Shown here piece by piece: positions 17,304 to 27,141 of a stretch of DNA of 35,448 nucleotides. The position numbers and the translations under genes were made by a program. This DNA comes from Vibrio ichthyoenteri ATCC 700023 (lineage in GTDB: Bacteria > Pseudomonadota > Gammaproteobacteria > Enterobacterales > Vibrionaceae). The stretch is from positions 1 through 35,448 of the forward strand of contig NZ_AFWF01000215.1 in assembly GCF_000222605.1 (NCBI RefSeq). The letters are read 5' to 3'. The notes below the pieces were generated by a model. The model saw only the letters and a program-made list of their open reading frames with translations. It searched no databases and had not been told where the DNA came from. Each line of letters opens with the position of its first letter. Position 1 is the stretch's first letter.

Positions 17304-18311
17304 TTAACGCGTCAAAGCGCTTTGCCATTCACGAATCCATGCTTTACGCTGTGCGGCAATCTCATCGGCACTAAAGCTGAGCGCTTTACTTGGTATCGTC
17401 AGTGTTGCAAAACCTTTTGGTTGTGTAACATCGGTCACTGGATACATCCAGTTGCCTGTTGGCATCGCTGATTGGAATTGGTCACTTAAAATAAACTGCA
17501 TGAACTGATCAGCCAACGCTTCGTTTTTGCTGCCTTTCACTTTCGCCGCTACTTCCACTTGGGTGTAATGACCTTCACTAAAATCCGCTGCCGCGTATTT
17601 AAGATCGTTTTCGGCAATAATGTGGTAAGCCGGCGATGTGGTGTATGAAAGCACCATATCCGCTTCGCCTTCTAAGAACATAGAATAAGCTTCAGACCAA
17701 CCTTTGGTTACCGTAACCGTTTTTGCTGCCAGCTTTTGCCATGCCGCGGCAACATCATCACCATAAATAGACTTCATCCACAACATCAAGCCTTGACCCG
17801 GCGTTGAGGTGCGCGGATCTTGGTAGATGATGTTCAAATCATCACGCTGCTCGACCAACTCTTGCAAGCTTTTTGGTGGATTGGCCAATTTTTCTTTGTT
17901 GTAAACAAAGGCAAAGTAACCATAGTCATAAGGAACGAAAGTGCTGTCTTGCCAACCACCGGGAATCGTTACGCTGCTGGTATCAACCTTGTGCTCACTC
18001 AGTAAACCGGTCTTCTTCGCTTCGGCCATTAGGTTATTATCCAAACCTAAAACAATATCCGCTTTGCTATTGCCATTTTCTAAACGTAAACGGTTAAGGA
18101 TCGACACGCCATCATCCAGAGCGACAAAATTAACATCGCAGCCACCGCATTGAGCTTCAAAGGCTTTTTCAATCGTTGGGCCAGGGCCCCAGTCTGCAGC
18201 AAATGAATCGTAGGTATAAACGGTTAGGGTATTGTCCGCCGCGAAAGCAGAAAAAGACGCGCAAGCAATCGCTAGCGTGCTAAAGGTGGTGGTTAACTTG
18301 GTGGTTTTCAC
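17304..18311 (-). CDS. thiB: Thiamine ABC transporter, periplasmic binding protein
   Basis: Periplasmic receptor that captures thiamine and its phosphates and hands them to ThiP. The 335-residue protein has a signal peptide ending at about residue 24 (SAFA before ADNTLTV). The mature start TLTVYTYDSFAADWGPGP and the later STPGQGLMLWMKS, VTVTKGWSEAYSMFLEGEADMVLSYTTSPAYH and GNWMYPVTDVTQP match the ThiB branch of iron/thiamine-type binding proteins. The start codon is GTG at 18311, preceded by a good GGAGAGAG site. A TPP riboswitch lies 75 bp upstream, and thiP follows at 9 bp. Confidence 0.95.
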   Translation of the reverse strand: MKTTKLTTTFSTLAIACASFSAFAADNTLTVYTYDSFAADWGPGPTIEKAFEAQCGGCDVNFVALDDGVSILNRLRLENGNSKADIVLGLDNNLMAEAKKTGLLSEHKVDTSSVTIPGGWQDSTFVPYDYGYFAFVYNKEKLANPPKSLQELVEQRDDLNIIYQDPRTSTPGQGLMLWMKSIYGDDVAAAWQKLAAKTVTVTKGWSEAYSMFLEGEADMVLSYTTSPAYHIIAENDLKYAAADFSEGHYTQVEVAAKVKGSKNEALADQFMQFILSDQFQSAMPTGNWMYPVTDVTQPKGFATLTIPSKALSFSADEIAAQRKAWIREWQSALTR

Positions 18312-18385
18312 TGTTCGCTCTCTCCGAGTTGAGCGGCACAGGTTTGAGGTCGGGGTTTAATTATCGCAAAATTAAATGACCAGAC

Positions 18386-18477
18386 TCAATTCCTACGCCA
18401 GCATTATCTGGTTCAGGTACACGGGTCCCGGTCATTGACCAATCTCAGCCAGCGCATCACAGCATGGCTCCCCGATG
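18386..18477 (-). promoter_or_regulatory. TPP riboswitch (THI element) of the thiBPQ operon
   Basis: Reading the minus strand, the conserved parts occur in order: CGGGGAGC at the 5' end, GCTGAGA in the middle, GACCCGTG, ACCTGAACC, and AGATAATGCTGGCGTAGGAA towards the 3' end. ACTCA and TGAGT at the ends can close stem P1. Bound TPP would turn off the importer. I see no clear intrinsic terminator between the aptamer and the thiB start, so control of translation initiation at the GGAGAGAG site is more likely. TACAAT at 18490-18495 (minus) is a possible -10. Confidence 0.95.
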
Positions 18478-18526
18478 AGTATTGATAGGATTGTAATCAT
18501 TCTACTAACCCATGGCTAGCTCGATA

Positions 18527-19153
18527 TTATTGACGTTGATCATAACCCCAGCGCGGGACTAATCCCTGCTCTATGCCCAAATGGTCAAGGATTCTCGCCA
18601 CCATAAAATCGATCAAATCTTCAATGGTTTTCGGTTGATGATAAAACCCCGGAGCCGCAGGCATAATGGTCACGCCCATTTGTGACAACTTGTGCATGTT
18701 CTCTAAATGCAGGGTCGAAAATGGCGTTTCACGCACCACCAACAATAACTGACCACGCTCTTTCATCACCACATCGGCAGCACGCTCAGTCAAATTATCC
18801 GACATGCCGTGAGCAATCGCCGCCACACTGCCTGCAGAACATGGACACACCACCATCTGTTTTGGCGCAGCGGAGCCCGATGCCACTGGCGAGAACCAAT
18901 CGTCTTTACCACACACCACCAATTTATCTGCATCACAATTGAGATGCGCAACTAACGTTTGGTGCGCAGCCGCTGGGCCGCTGGGCAATTTCAAACCATG
19001 TTCAGTCGCCAATACCACTCGCGCGGCAGAAGAGATCAACAGGTAAACCTGATAATCTGCCGCTAACAAGCACTCGAGTAAGCGCAACCCATAAGGTGCG
19101 CCCGATGCGCCAGTAAAGGCCAAAGTAATCGCTTTACTACTCTTGTTTGTCAT
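18527..19153 (-). CDS. ubiX: Flavin prenyltransferase UbiX
   Basis: Joins a dimethylallyl group to reduced FMN, making the prenylated flavin cofactor of the decarboxylase UbiD in ubiquinone synthesis. The 208-residue protein has TGASGAPYG at 14-22 (FMN phosphate loop), [30 protein letters not shown] in the second half (the prenyl-phosphate and flavin site), [17 protein letters not shown] and [11 protein letters not shown], all UbiX signatures. It starts 6 bp after the mpl stop, so the two are co-transcribed. The region beyond its stop leads into the thiamine riboswitch. Confidence 0.96.
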   Translation of the reverse strand: MTNKSSKAITLAFTGASGAPYGLRLLECLLAADYQVYLLISSAARVVLATEHGLKLPSGPAAAHQTLVAHLNCDADKLVVCGKDDWFSPVASGSAAPKQMVVCPCSAGSVAAIAHGMSDNLTERAADVVMKERGQLLLVVRETPFSTLHLENMHKLSQMGVTIMPAAPGFYHQPKTIEDLIDFMVARILDHLGIEQGLVPRWGYDQRQ

Positions 19154-19159
19154 GCTGTT

Positions 19160-20512
19160 TTAACCTGCCAGTTTCTCTAGCAGCTTGCCATGAATACCTT
19201 CAAAGCCGCCGTTACTCATCACTAGAATATGATCGCCCGGAACTGCTTTTGCCACGATCGCATCGACCAATTGATCGATATCAGCACTGGTATAAGCGGG
19301 TTGAGAACATTGCTGAGCAACCTCTTCTACCGACCATTCAATGCTCTCTGGCTGATAAAGGAAAACCTCATCGGCATGATGCAATGATGCTGCGAGAGTA
19401 TCTTTATGAACACCACGTTTCATCGTCGCGGAACGCGGTTCTAGTACTGCAATGATCTTATCGCTGCCCACCTTGTTACGCAGGCCCCCCATCGTCAGTT
19501 CAATCGCGGTTGGGTGATGGGCAAAGTCATCATAAACCGTCACGCCATTCACTTGCCCTTTCAGCTCTAGGCGGCGCTTAGTATTGATAAATTTCGCTAG
19601 CGATTCACAAGCAAGATCAGCTGTTACACCAACATGACGAGCTGCCGCGATCGCCATTAGAGCGTTATCGACATTATGATCGCCAACCAAATTCCATTTC
19701 ACTGTACCTTTGATTTCACCATCAAGCAGCACATGGAATTGCGAACCATCTTTGACAATCTTTTCTGCGCGCCAATCCCCTTGCTCACCGGTGTATTCGG
19801 TTTCACTCCAGCAACCACGGTCCAGCACATCGGCCAGCGCTTGATCAGCTTTTGGCGCTAAAATACGCCCGTTGCCCGGCACAGTACGAACAAGATGATG
19901 GAATTGACGCTTGATCGCTTCGAGATCATCGAAGATGTCTGCATGATCAAACTCTAAGTTGTTCATCACTAATGTGCGTGGATGGTAGTGAACAAACTTT
20001 GAACGCTTATCGAAAAAAGCACTGTCATATTCGTCCGCTTCCACCACAAAAAACATGCTTTCACCCAAGCGAGCAGAAATACCAAAGTTGCCCAACACGC
20101 CACCGACCAAAAAGCCTGGCTGATAACCGCAATCTTCGAGTATCCAAGACAGCATACTTGAGGTAGTGGTTTTACCATGCGTCCCCGATACCGCTAGCAC
20201 CCAGCGATCATGCAGTAAAAACTCTTGTAACCACTGTGGTCCAGAGGTGTAACGCAGGTTGTTGTTAAGTACATACTCCACGCAAGGATTGCCGCGACTC
20301 ATCGCATTACCAATCACGACCAGATCCGGCGCAGGATTCAATTGCGCAGGGTCAAAACCCTCTATTATTTCAATACCTTGAGATTCCAGCATGGTACTCA
20401 TTGGTGGATAAACATTGGCATCACTGCCCGTAACCTTATGGCCTAACTGACGCGCTAGTGTTGCCGCGCCACCCATAAAGGTGCCACAGATCCCCAAGAT
20501 ATGAATGTGCAT
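19160..20512 (-). CDS. mpl: UDP-N-acetylmuramate:L-alanyl-gamma-D-glutamyl-meso-diaminopimelate ligase
   Basis: Recycling enzyme that attaches the tripeptide recovered from old murein directly to UDP-MurNAc, bypassing MurC, MurD and MurE. The 450-residue protein is a Mur ligase: HILGICGTFMGG at 4-15 is the N-terminal UDP-binding loop, GTHGKTTTSSML at 110-121 the ATP P-loop, EADEYDSAFFDKRSKFVHYHP the metal-binding segment, and VYDDFAHHPTAIE with LEPRSATMKRG the ADP/C-terminal-domain motifs. ICGTFMGG, where MurC has the GIGGxGMSG form, marks Mpl. The start is ATG 20512. It is divergent from fbp. Confidence 0.96.
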   Translation of the reverse strand: MHIHILGICGTFMGGAATLARQLGHKVTGSDANVYPPMSTMLESQGIEIIEGFDPAQLNPAPDLVVIGNAMSRGNPCVEYVLNNNLRYTSGPQWLQEFLLHDRWVLAVSGTHGKTTTSSMLSWILEDCGYQPGFLVGGVLGNFGISARLGESMFFVVEADEYDSAFFDKRSKFVHYHPRTLVMNNLEFDHADIFDDLEAIKRQFHHLVRTVPGNGRILAPKADQALADVLDRGCWSETEYTGEQGDWRAEKIVKDGSQFHVLLDGEIKGTVKWNLVGDHNVDNALMAIAAARHVGVTADLACESLAKFINTKRRLELKGQVNGVTVYDDFAHHPTAIELTMGGLRNKVGSDKIIAVLEPRSATMKRGVHKDTLAASLHHADEVFLYQPESIEWSVEEVAQQCSQPAYTSADIDQLVDAIVAKAVPGDHILVMSNGGFEGIHGKLLEKLAG

Positions 20513-21845
<1,333 letters not shown>

Positions 21846-21849
21846 ATAT

Positions 21850-21877
21850 AAAAAAGCGCCGCGAGGCGCTTTTTTTC
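21850..21877 (+). terminator. fbp intrinsic terminator
   Basis: AAAAAGCGCC and GGCGCTTTTT form a 10-bp stem on a GCGA loop, followed by further T, starting 5 bp after the fbp stop. Confidence 0.93.
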
Positions 21878-21976
21878 CATCTAAACTGACAACAGTTTGT
21901 TTACATTAAAGGCTATTTACCTATATGGTAATAGATGCATTTTTAACCAAGCAACTAAAATATAAGGATATTACTC

Positions 21977-22504
21977 ATGAGCTTGAATGATGTACCTGCT
22001 GGTAAATCTCTACCGGATGACCTGTATGTCGTGATCGAGATCCCTGCCAACGCAGACCCGATTAAATATGAAGTAGACAAAGATTCTGGCGCGGTTTTTG
22101 TGGATCGTTTTATGTCTGCGCCAATGTTCTATCCATGCAATTACGGCTATGTAAATGATACCTTATCGCTTGATGGCGATCCGGTCGATGTATTGGTTCC
22201 AACCCCTTACCCATTGATGCCGGGGTCGGTCATTCGCTGTCGACCTGTGGGTGTGTTAAAGATGACCGATGAATCGGGTGAAGATGCGAAGGTGTTTGCC
22301 GTACCGCACAGTAAACTATCCAAAGAATACGACCATATCCAAGATGTAGATGATATTCCTGAACTTCTCAAAGCACAGATCACCCAATTTTTTGAACGCT
22401 ATAAAGAGCTGGAAGCGGGTAAATGGGTCAAAGTTGATGGTTGGGCCGATGTTAAGGCTGCAAGACAAGAGATCCTCGAATCTTATGAGCGTGCTCAAAA
22501 ATAG
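21977..22504 (+). CDS. ppa: Inorganic pyrophosphatase
   Basis: Hydrolyses pyrophosphate released by nucleic-acid, protein and S-adenosylmethionine synthesis, pulling those reactions forward. The 175-residue family I enzyme has [15 protein letters not shown] near 21-35, [12 protein letters not shown] at 51-62, and the signature DGDPVDVLV at 66-74 with the three metal-binding aspartates. Lys and Tyr substrate ligands are present in KYE and the later [12 protein letters not shown]. The start at ATG 21977 follows AAGGA. It is convergent with the small lipoprotein gene, sharing a terminator. Confidence 0.98.
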   Translation: MSLNDVPAGKSLPDDLYVVIEIPANADPIKYEVDKDSGAVFVDRFMSAPMFYPCNYGYVNDTLSLDGDPVDVLVPTPYPLMPGSVIRCRPVGVLKMTDESGEDAKVFAVPHSKLSKEYDHIQDVDDIPELLKAQITQFFERYKELEAGKWVKVDGWADVKAARQEILESYERAQK

Positions 22505-22517
22505 CCATTCACAAAAG

Positions 22518-22548
22518 ACAAAGCCAGCATTGCTGGCTTTGTGGTTTT
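22518..22548. terminator. Terminator between ppa and the DUF2799-type gene
   Basis: ACAAAGCCAGC and GCTGGCTTTGT form a perfect 11-bp stem on a 3-nt loop, followed by GGTTTTA on the plus strand and CTTTTG on the minus strand. It probably works for both convergent genes, better for ppa. Confidence 0.8.
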
Positions 22549-22574
22549 ATCGCATCAATCAGGTTATTCCGTAA

Positions 22575-22922
22575 CTACCAAGATTCGTTACGGCCATTGT
22601 TGTAATCACTGCGAAAAAACGGATCAACATCATCACAGATGCCAAGGTATGGCTGACCAATACGACCTAGCATGTAAGCGCTTTGCGAACAGTACTTTTC
22701 TTTACCCACCGCGTAACCGGCCTGATAAGCTTCAAATAACTCATCAGTAAACACGCCAGACTGGTCGAGCTCTGCCAATTTTTGTTCGCTCTGCAATTGG
22801 TGGCCTTTTATCGCTTGCTGGCGGCCATAATCTTGCCAAGCTTCCGTGGTATTCGGAATTGAAATCGGTTGAGCTGCGCAACCCATTAATACGCTGCACA
22901 TCAACATCACTTTCCACTTCAT
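22575..22922 (-). CDS. Small lipoprotein, DUF2799-type
   Basis: A 115-residue predicted lipoprotein. I start it at ATG 22922 (MKWKVMLMCSVLMGCAAQ): TAGGAGGTAAT directly upstream is a near-perfect ribosome binding site. LMGC with cysteine at residue 15 is the lipobox, and the following AAQ suggests transport to the outer membrane. The mature protein has AWQDYGRQQAIKGHQ, then YQAGYAVGKEKYCSQSAYMLGRIGQPYLGIC, a pattern with two cysteines and repeated aromatic-glycine pairs that I associate with DUF2799 proteins. No activity is known to me. It lies downstream of ytfP and is probably on the same transcript. Confidence 0.8.
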   Translation of the reverse strand: MKWKVMLMCSVLMGCAAQPISIPNTTEAWQDYGRQQAIKGHQLQSEQKLAELDQSGVFTDELFEAYQAGYAVGKEKYCSQSAYMLGRIGQPYLGICDDVDPFFRSDYNNGRNESW

Positions 22923-22986
22923 ATTACCTCCTAACATGCATTATTGAACGCCATCTCTTACCAGCGTCTGCATCATTGTTTGGTCA

Positions 22987-23334
22987 TTATACCCGCTGAC
23001 ACCAGTCACCTGATGCAATCACGATATCCAATTGTGAGGCATCTTGATAAAGATAAATCCAAGCTTCACCAAATGGCGTCGCTATCAATTCTCGGCGATA
23101 TTCAACCGGTACATCTTCGAGCTGATCAAGAGCTTGTAAGGTCGCGTCATCAACAAGGTAAACCTCACCAAAAATAACTTGGTGTCCCTCTACTACGGCT
23201 GGATATGTTCCAAGATCATATAAGGCGTATTCAGGTAAGGTTTCATGGCGTCCCAACAACTGCCCATGACGTAAAAAGTGATGATTACTTTCGTTCTCAC
23301 GTAGCGTGCCATAAACAAATACTAAATGCTGCAC
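22987..23334 (-). CDS. ytfP: Gamma-glutamylcyclotransferase-like protein YtfP
   Basis: A 115-residue GGCT-fold (BtrG/AIG2-like) protein. The N-terminal VFVYGTLRENESNHHFL is the phosphate-binding-like YGTLR loop of the family, LYDLGTYPAVVEG follows, and VDDATLQALDQLEDVPVEYRREL contains the glutamate in the catalytic position (LDQLE). The family includes gamma-glutamylamine cyclotransferases, but the substrate of YtfP is not established. It follows tamB by 54 bp in the order tamA-tamB-ytfP kept in E. coli, which suggests co-transcription but not a shared function. AAGGAGAACG precedes ATG 23334. Confidence 0.93.
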   Translation of the reverse strand: MQHLVFVYGTLRENESNHHFLRHGQLLGRHETLPEYALYDLGTYPAVVEGHQVIFGEVYLVDDATLQALDQLEDVPVEYRRELIATPFGEAWIYLYQDASQLDIVIASGDWCQRV

Positions 23335-23388
23335 TTCATCGTTCTCCTTACGTTGGTCATTTTATTGATAAGATCTCAAAGCGTCAGT

Positions 23389-26300
23389 CTAGTTGAATTC
23401 AAACTGGTAAAGCAGATCAACCGCGCTGTCTAAACCGGAAACAACTTCCAGATAAAGATCCGTCATCAAGCGATAACGTACCGTGAACTCACCGACAGAA
23501 TCAAAAATACCGACCCCATATTTAACTTGTAAGCCCGGTAAAACGTAGCCACTTACGGTGACTTGAGAATCATCCCCTGAACCTGCGGTATCCAGCTGTA
23601 AATCCTGTACACCGAAGGCTTGGCCTATTTCTCCAACCACTTTACCGCTTTTGGCTAAACTCAAACCAATCAAGGTGGTCGTCATAGCATTGCCACCTGA
23701 TTCACCATCAATATCTTGACCTCTCAATAGATAAGATAGCGCATTTGCTTGCGGCATGGCGGGATCAGAGAAAATCGTCAGTTGTGGTTCATCGGCAGGA
23801 CCAACGACTTTCACCCCAGCGGTGACATCATCTTGTGTATTGTCTGGGTTACGGATTGCGGTAATTTGCACATAAGGTTGATCAACCGGACCATTCATCA
23901 AAATCTTACCTTCTTCAATCAGCAAATCTTGACCAAATGACTGATAAGAACCATCGGTAATGTTGACCTCGCCGGTGACAAAAGGACCTTTGTTCTTCTG
24001 AACCACCTTAAGATCACCCACTAAACCACCCTCTAAGCCAAACGCGGATAATTTGAAGTCATCGCCAATCTTAATCTTAATATTGGTTTCCACGGCAAAC
24101 GGCACCGTAGCGTCACTTTCAATCGGCTCACCTTTGCTATCCACCAGCACTAAGTCTTTAGAGATACCGACCGCACTTGGCGGCAATTCATCAATCACAA
24201 TTCGCCCCCAAGGAAGGGCAATATTGCCATCAATTTTCGCTAAATTCGGCTGGGCTGAAATCGTCATATCCGGGATCACTTTGATCCGCACCATCGGCGG
24301 TACATCCACTTTTAATTCATCGGCAAAAACACGAACATTGGTGCGCCAATCTTGCAGATCTTGCCAATCACCGTCGCCGGTCAAATTCAATTCACCATCT
24401 GGGGTTTGAATCGCAGCTTTCAACCTCGCGTTATAACCTGAAAAATCGATGCTTAAGCGGCCGGAATCAACATCAATTGGTGAGATATCCCCATGCAGCA
24501 ACATATCATCAATCACAAATTGCCCTTTGACCTGTGGATGCAATAATGGGCCTGAAAAGCTTAGATCGGTCTCAATATTTGATTTTAGTTGGCTGTACTC
24601 ACCCACTAAGACATTGAGAAAATCAAGATTGAACGTACTCAACGCTAAACGGCCTTCCATCTGCTTATCTTGCGCCGTGACATCAGGAATAGTGACCTGA
24701 CCGCTAACATCGCCATTATCGGTGACATCAAACAGCCAATCGGCTGCCAGTTTATTATTGGTCATGTCAGCTGTGATTTTGACACTGTCCCAGCCAAACA
24801 CTAACGGCTTTTCCAGTAACTGCTTCACTTGGCCTTTAGGCATCGTGATCGACGCTTTCAATTCAGGCGCTTGCTTAGGTGCCCACTTAGCCCATACAGA
24901 GCCTTCCACCGATCCGGTTAACTCGGTCTTCTCTGGCATAAACATAGATAGCTGAGTGAAATCAAATTGCTTGATTGATAATTGCGCCTCACCGCTTTCA
25001 CCAACTTCAATGTCTTTATCCAGACATACTGAGCTATCATTTTGTTGCCAGCAATGCGCTCCTACCGCCGCCATATTACTTGCAAAATCAAACTTAACCG
25101 CCGTGGCTTGATTGAGAGTCCAATCACCTTGTTGTGAGCGAATCATCATGCGAGCCAACTGACCTTGCCAAACCAAATTGGGTTTATCCGTTAAATTACC
25201 GCTGATCGCTAAACTGCTGGACACTAGTTTGGAATTAACCTCTAAGCTCAACTCATGTGCGTCTTGGTTACCGCCAATATTCAGCTCAACATCATCAATC
25301 ACGTCATCTTGATACTGGATATTTTCAGCCGTTAGATTCACTTGACCATGAGGCAAGGGCAACGGGATGACGTCTCCCTTTAAGCGCACACTTTTTACTT
25401 GTGCTTCACCACGCCAATCAATGTCATTGACAGCAAGGTTAACGCCAACTTCAGGCTCACTCATCTTACCGCGTAAACTCAAATCCCCCATGGCTCGACC
25501 TTTCAGATCAGGGATAGACTTAGCCAATTCAGGCAGATTCAAGCGCACTTCCATATTCCATTGCTGCGCAAGCTGACCTTTTGCTTCAATCTGATTTGGG
25601 CCATGGGAAAGCACCAGTTTAGGGGTTTCAAGTTGAATATCCCCTTGGCCTTGTGGATCGGATGCTTTGAGTGAGCCCGCAACATTAAGTGGGTATTGGC
25701 GCAAAATACCATCGATATCAAGCATGGGTAGATTAACTTGCCAACCACCTTGCTCAGTTAAGGCACCATCAGTTTGCAACGCGCCACTGAGATTGCCTTC
25801 CGCTTGTGGCCACTGCAACCCAGGTTGAATATTGGATAGCTTCAAATCGGCAGCCCAATTGATTGGCGCTTGCCAGTTGGCCATCGCCGAACCTTTAACC
25901 GAACCGCCCAGCGTATCAACAACCAATTGCGAGAGATGAATTTCGGATAGATCACCTTTACCCTTGAGGTTCACATCAACTTCCGGAATCGCTTTTCCTT
26001 GCGCAGAGGCATTAAGATCCAGTTGATAACCATCCAACGATCCTTGAGCATTAAACTGTGCAATCGCCGCTTGATAATCCGCATCACCCTTTAATGGCCA
26101 TTGTGCTTTCGCATTACTGACCGCTAAATGAAAAGGCATCACAGGATCTAAAGGTTCAAGATCGGCTTTAATATCAGCTTCAACGAGCTGACGTAATTGA
26201 GCATCAAGTTTCAGCTTTTCGACACTACCGCTCGCTTTTAGTTGTAGCTTCTGCCCTTTAACCGGATCGATATTCAATAACGCATTCAACTTAAGATCCA

Positions 26301-27141
26301 GTGGGTAGCCCTGTGACAAAGTCACCTCACCATTTAGATCTGCGGTCACTTGTGGCATTTCTAATTCTAACTGCGTCACTTTGATGCTTGATTGGCTCGC
26401 CAGCGCCTTTAAACCTAGGTGATGGATCACCACTGGCTCAGCTTGCTCAAGTTTAAAATTCGAAACATCAAGACGTGTCACATCAATCGACAGAGGTAGA
26501 ACGACATCCGGTAGGATGATCGGTTGTGGATCACTTACGTCGGCGGTTTGGGGGGGAGGGCTGTCAGGAGTAGGATCTAAGGTAACAATGCCGCCATCAA
26601 AAACGGTTTTATTGATACTCAGGCGATTACCTTGGAAGATCAAACCGCTGGCAAACGTATCCCAGCTGACCTGATTTCCTAACACATCAAGCGCGACATC
26701 TTGCAACAATATTTGCCCAACACGTATCGGTAAAGGAGCGGTAATTAAACTATCGCTTGTTGTTTCTGGCTCCGCGCTCGTTTGTGAGGGTGGCAATTGC
26801 GGCATAGTAAATTGCACACCTTGTATCGCGATCTCATCAATACAAACACTGGGCTCGGTAAAGCAGGCAGGCTTTATTGCTAAAGTGAGCGCGTTGACCT
26901 TGGCATCAATGTGCAACGAGTCATCTTTAAACGCGACATCATTTAAAGTAAAACGCGGAAAAATTGAGCCTTGATGGGAACCAATCGTCAATTGCGGGAC
27001 AAAGCGATCCGCAGCCCAAACCGCCAAACTCAAGCCCGGTTTGGAGAACAATAAAATAGTTAGCGCCAGCAACAATGCTGACACTAAACCGAAAACAATC
27101 AAAGAAAGCCATTTTGACCACTTTAATACCACTTTGGTCAT
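23389..27141 (-). CDS. tamB: Translocation and assembly module subunit TamB
   Basis: A giant AsmA-like protein that spans the periplasm from an N-terminal inner-membrane anchor to TamA in the outer membrane; it assists outer-membrane protein assembly and is implicated in phospholipid transport. At 1250 residues it is within the family's range. Residues 13-34 (LIVFGLVSALLLALTILLFS) are the anchor, the long body is repetitive beta-strand sequence with alternating hydrophobic residues, and the last 350 residues form the DUF490/TamB domain, with VTGEVNITDGSYQSFGQDLLIEEG-like strands and the terminal QLDTAGSGDDSQVTVSGYVLPGLQVKYGVG region ending in YQFEFN. Its ATG overlaps the tamA stop by 4 bp (ATGA), so the two are translationally coupled. 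Confidence 0.96.
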   Translation of the reverse strand: MTKVVLKWSKWLSLIVFGLVSALLLALTILLFSKPGLSLAVWAADRFVPQLTIGSHQGSIFPRFTLNDVAFKDDSLHIDAKVNALTLAIKPACFTEPSVCIDEIAIQGVQFTMPQLPPSQTSAEPETTSDSLITAPLPIRVGQILLQDVALDVLGNQVSWDTFASGLIFQGNRLSINKTVFDGGIVTLDPTPDSPPPQTADVSDPQPIILPDVVLPLSIDVTRLDVSNFKLEQAEPVVIHHLGLKALASQSSIKVTQLELEMPQVTADLNGEVTLSQGYPLDLKLNALLNIDPVKGQKLQLKASGSVEKLKLDAQLRQLVEADIKADLEPLDPVMPFHLAVSNAKAQWPLKGDADYQAAIAQFNAQGSLDGYQLDLNASAQGKAIPEVDVNLKGKGDLSEIHLSQLVVDTLGGSVKGSAMANWQAPINWAADLKLSNIQPGLQWPQAEGNLSGALQTDGALTEQGGWQVNLPMLDIDGILRQYPLNVAGSLKASDPQGQGDIQLETPKLVLSHGPNQIEAKGQLAQQWNMEVRLNLPELAKSIPDLKGRAMGDLSLRGKMSEPEVGVNLAVNDIDWRGEAQVKSVRLKGDVIPLPLPHGQVNLTAENIQYQDDVIDDVELNIGGNQDAHELSLEVNSKLVSSSLAISGNLTDKPNLVWQGQLARMMIRSQQGDWTLNQATAVKFDFASNMAAVGAHCWQQNDSSVCLDKDIEVGESGEAQLSIKQFDFTQLSMFMPEKTELTGSVEGSVWAKWAPKQAPELKASITMPKGQVKQLLEKPLVFGWDSVKITADMTNNKLAADWLFDVTDNGDVSGQVTIPDVTAQDKQMEGRLALSTFNLDFLNVLVGEYSQLKSNIETDLSFSGPLLHPQVKGQFVIDDMLLHGDISPIDVDSGRLSIDFSGYNARLKAAIQTPDGELNLTGDGDWQDLQDWRTNVRVFADELKVDVPPMVRIKVIPDMTISAQPNLAKIDGNIALPWGRIVIDELPPSAVGISKDLVLVDSKGEPIESDATVPFAVETNIKIKIGDDFKLSAFGLEGGLVGDLKVVQKNKGPFVTGEVNITDGSYQSFGQDLLIEEGKILMNGPVDQPYVQITAIRNPDNTQDDVTAGVKVVGPADEPQLTIFSDPAMPQANALSYLLRGQDIDGESGGNAMTTTLIGLSLAKSGKVVGEIGQAFGVQDLQLDTAGSGDDSQVTVSGYVLPGLQVKYGVGIFDSVGEFTVRYRLMTDLYLEVVSGLDSAVDLLYQFEFN

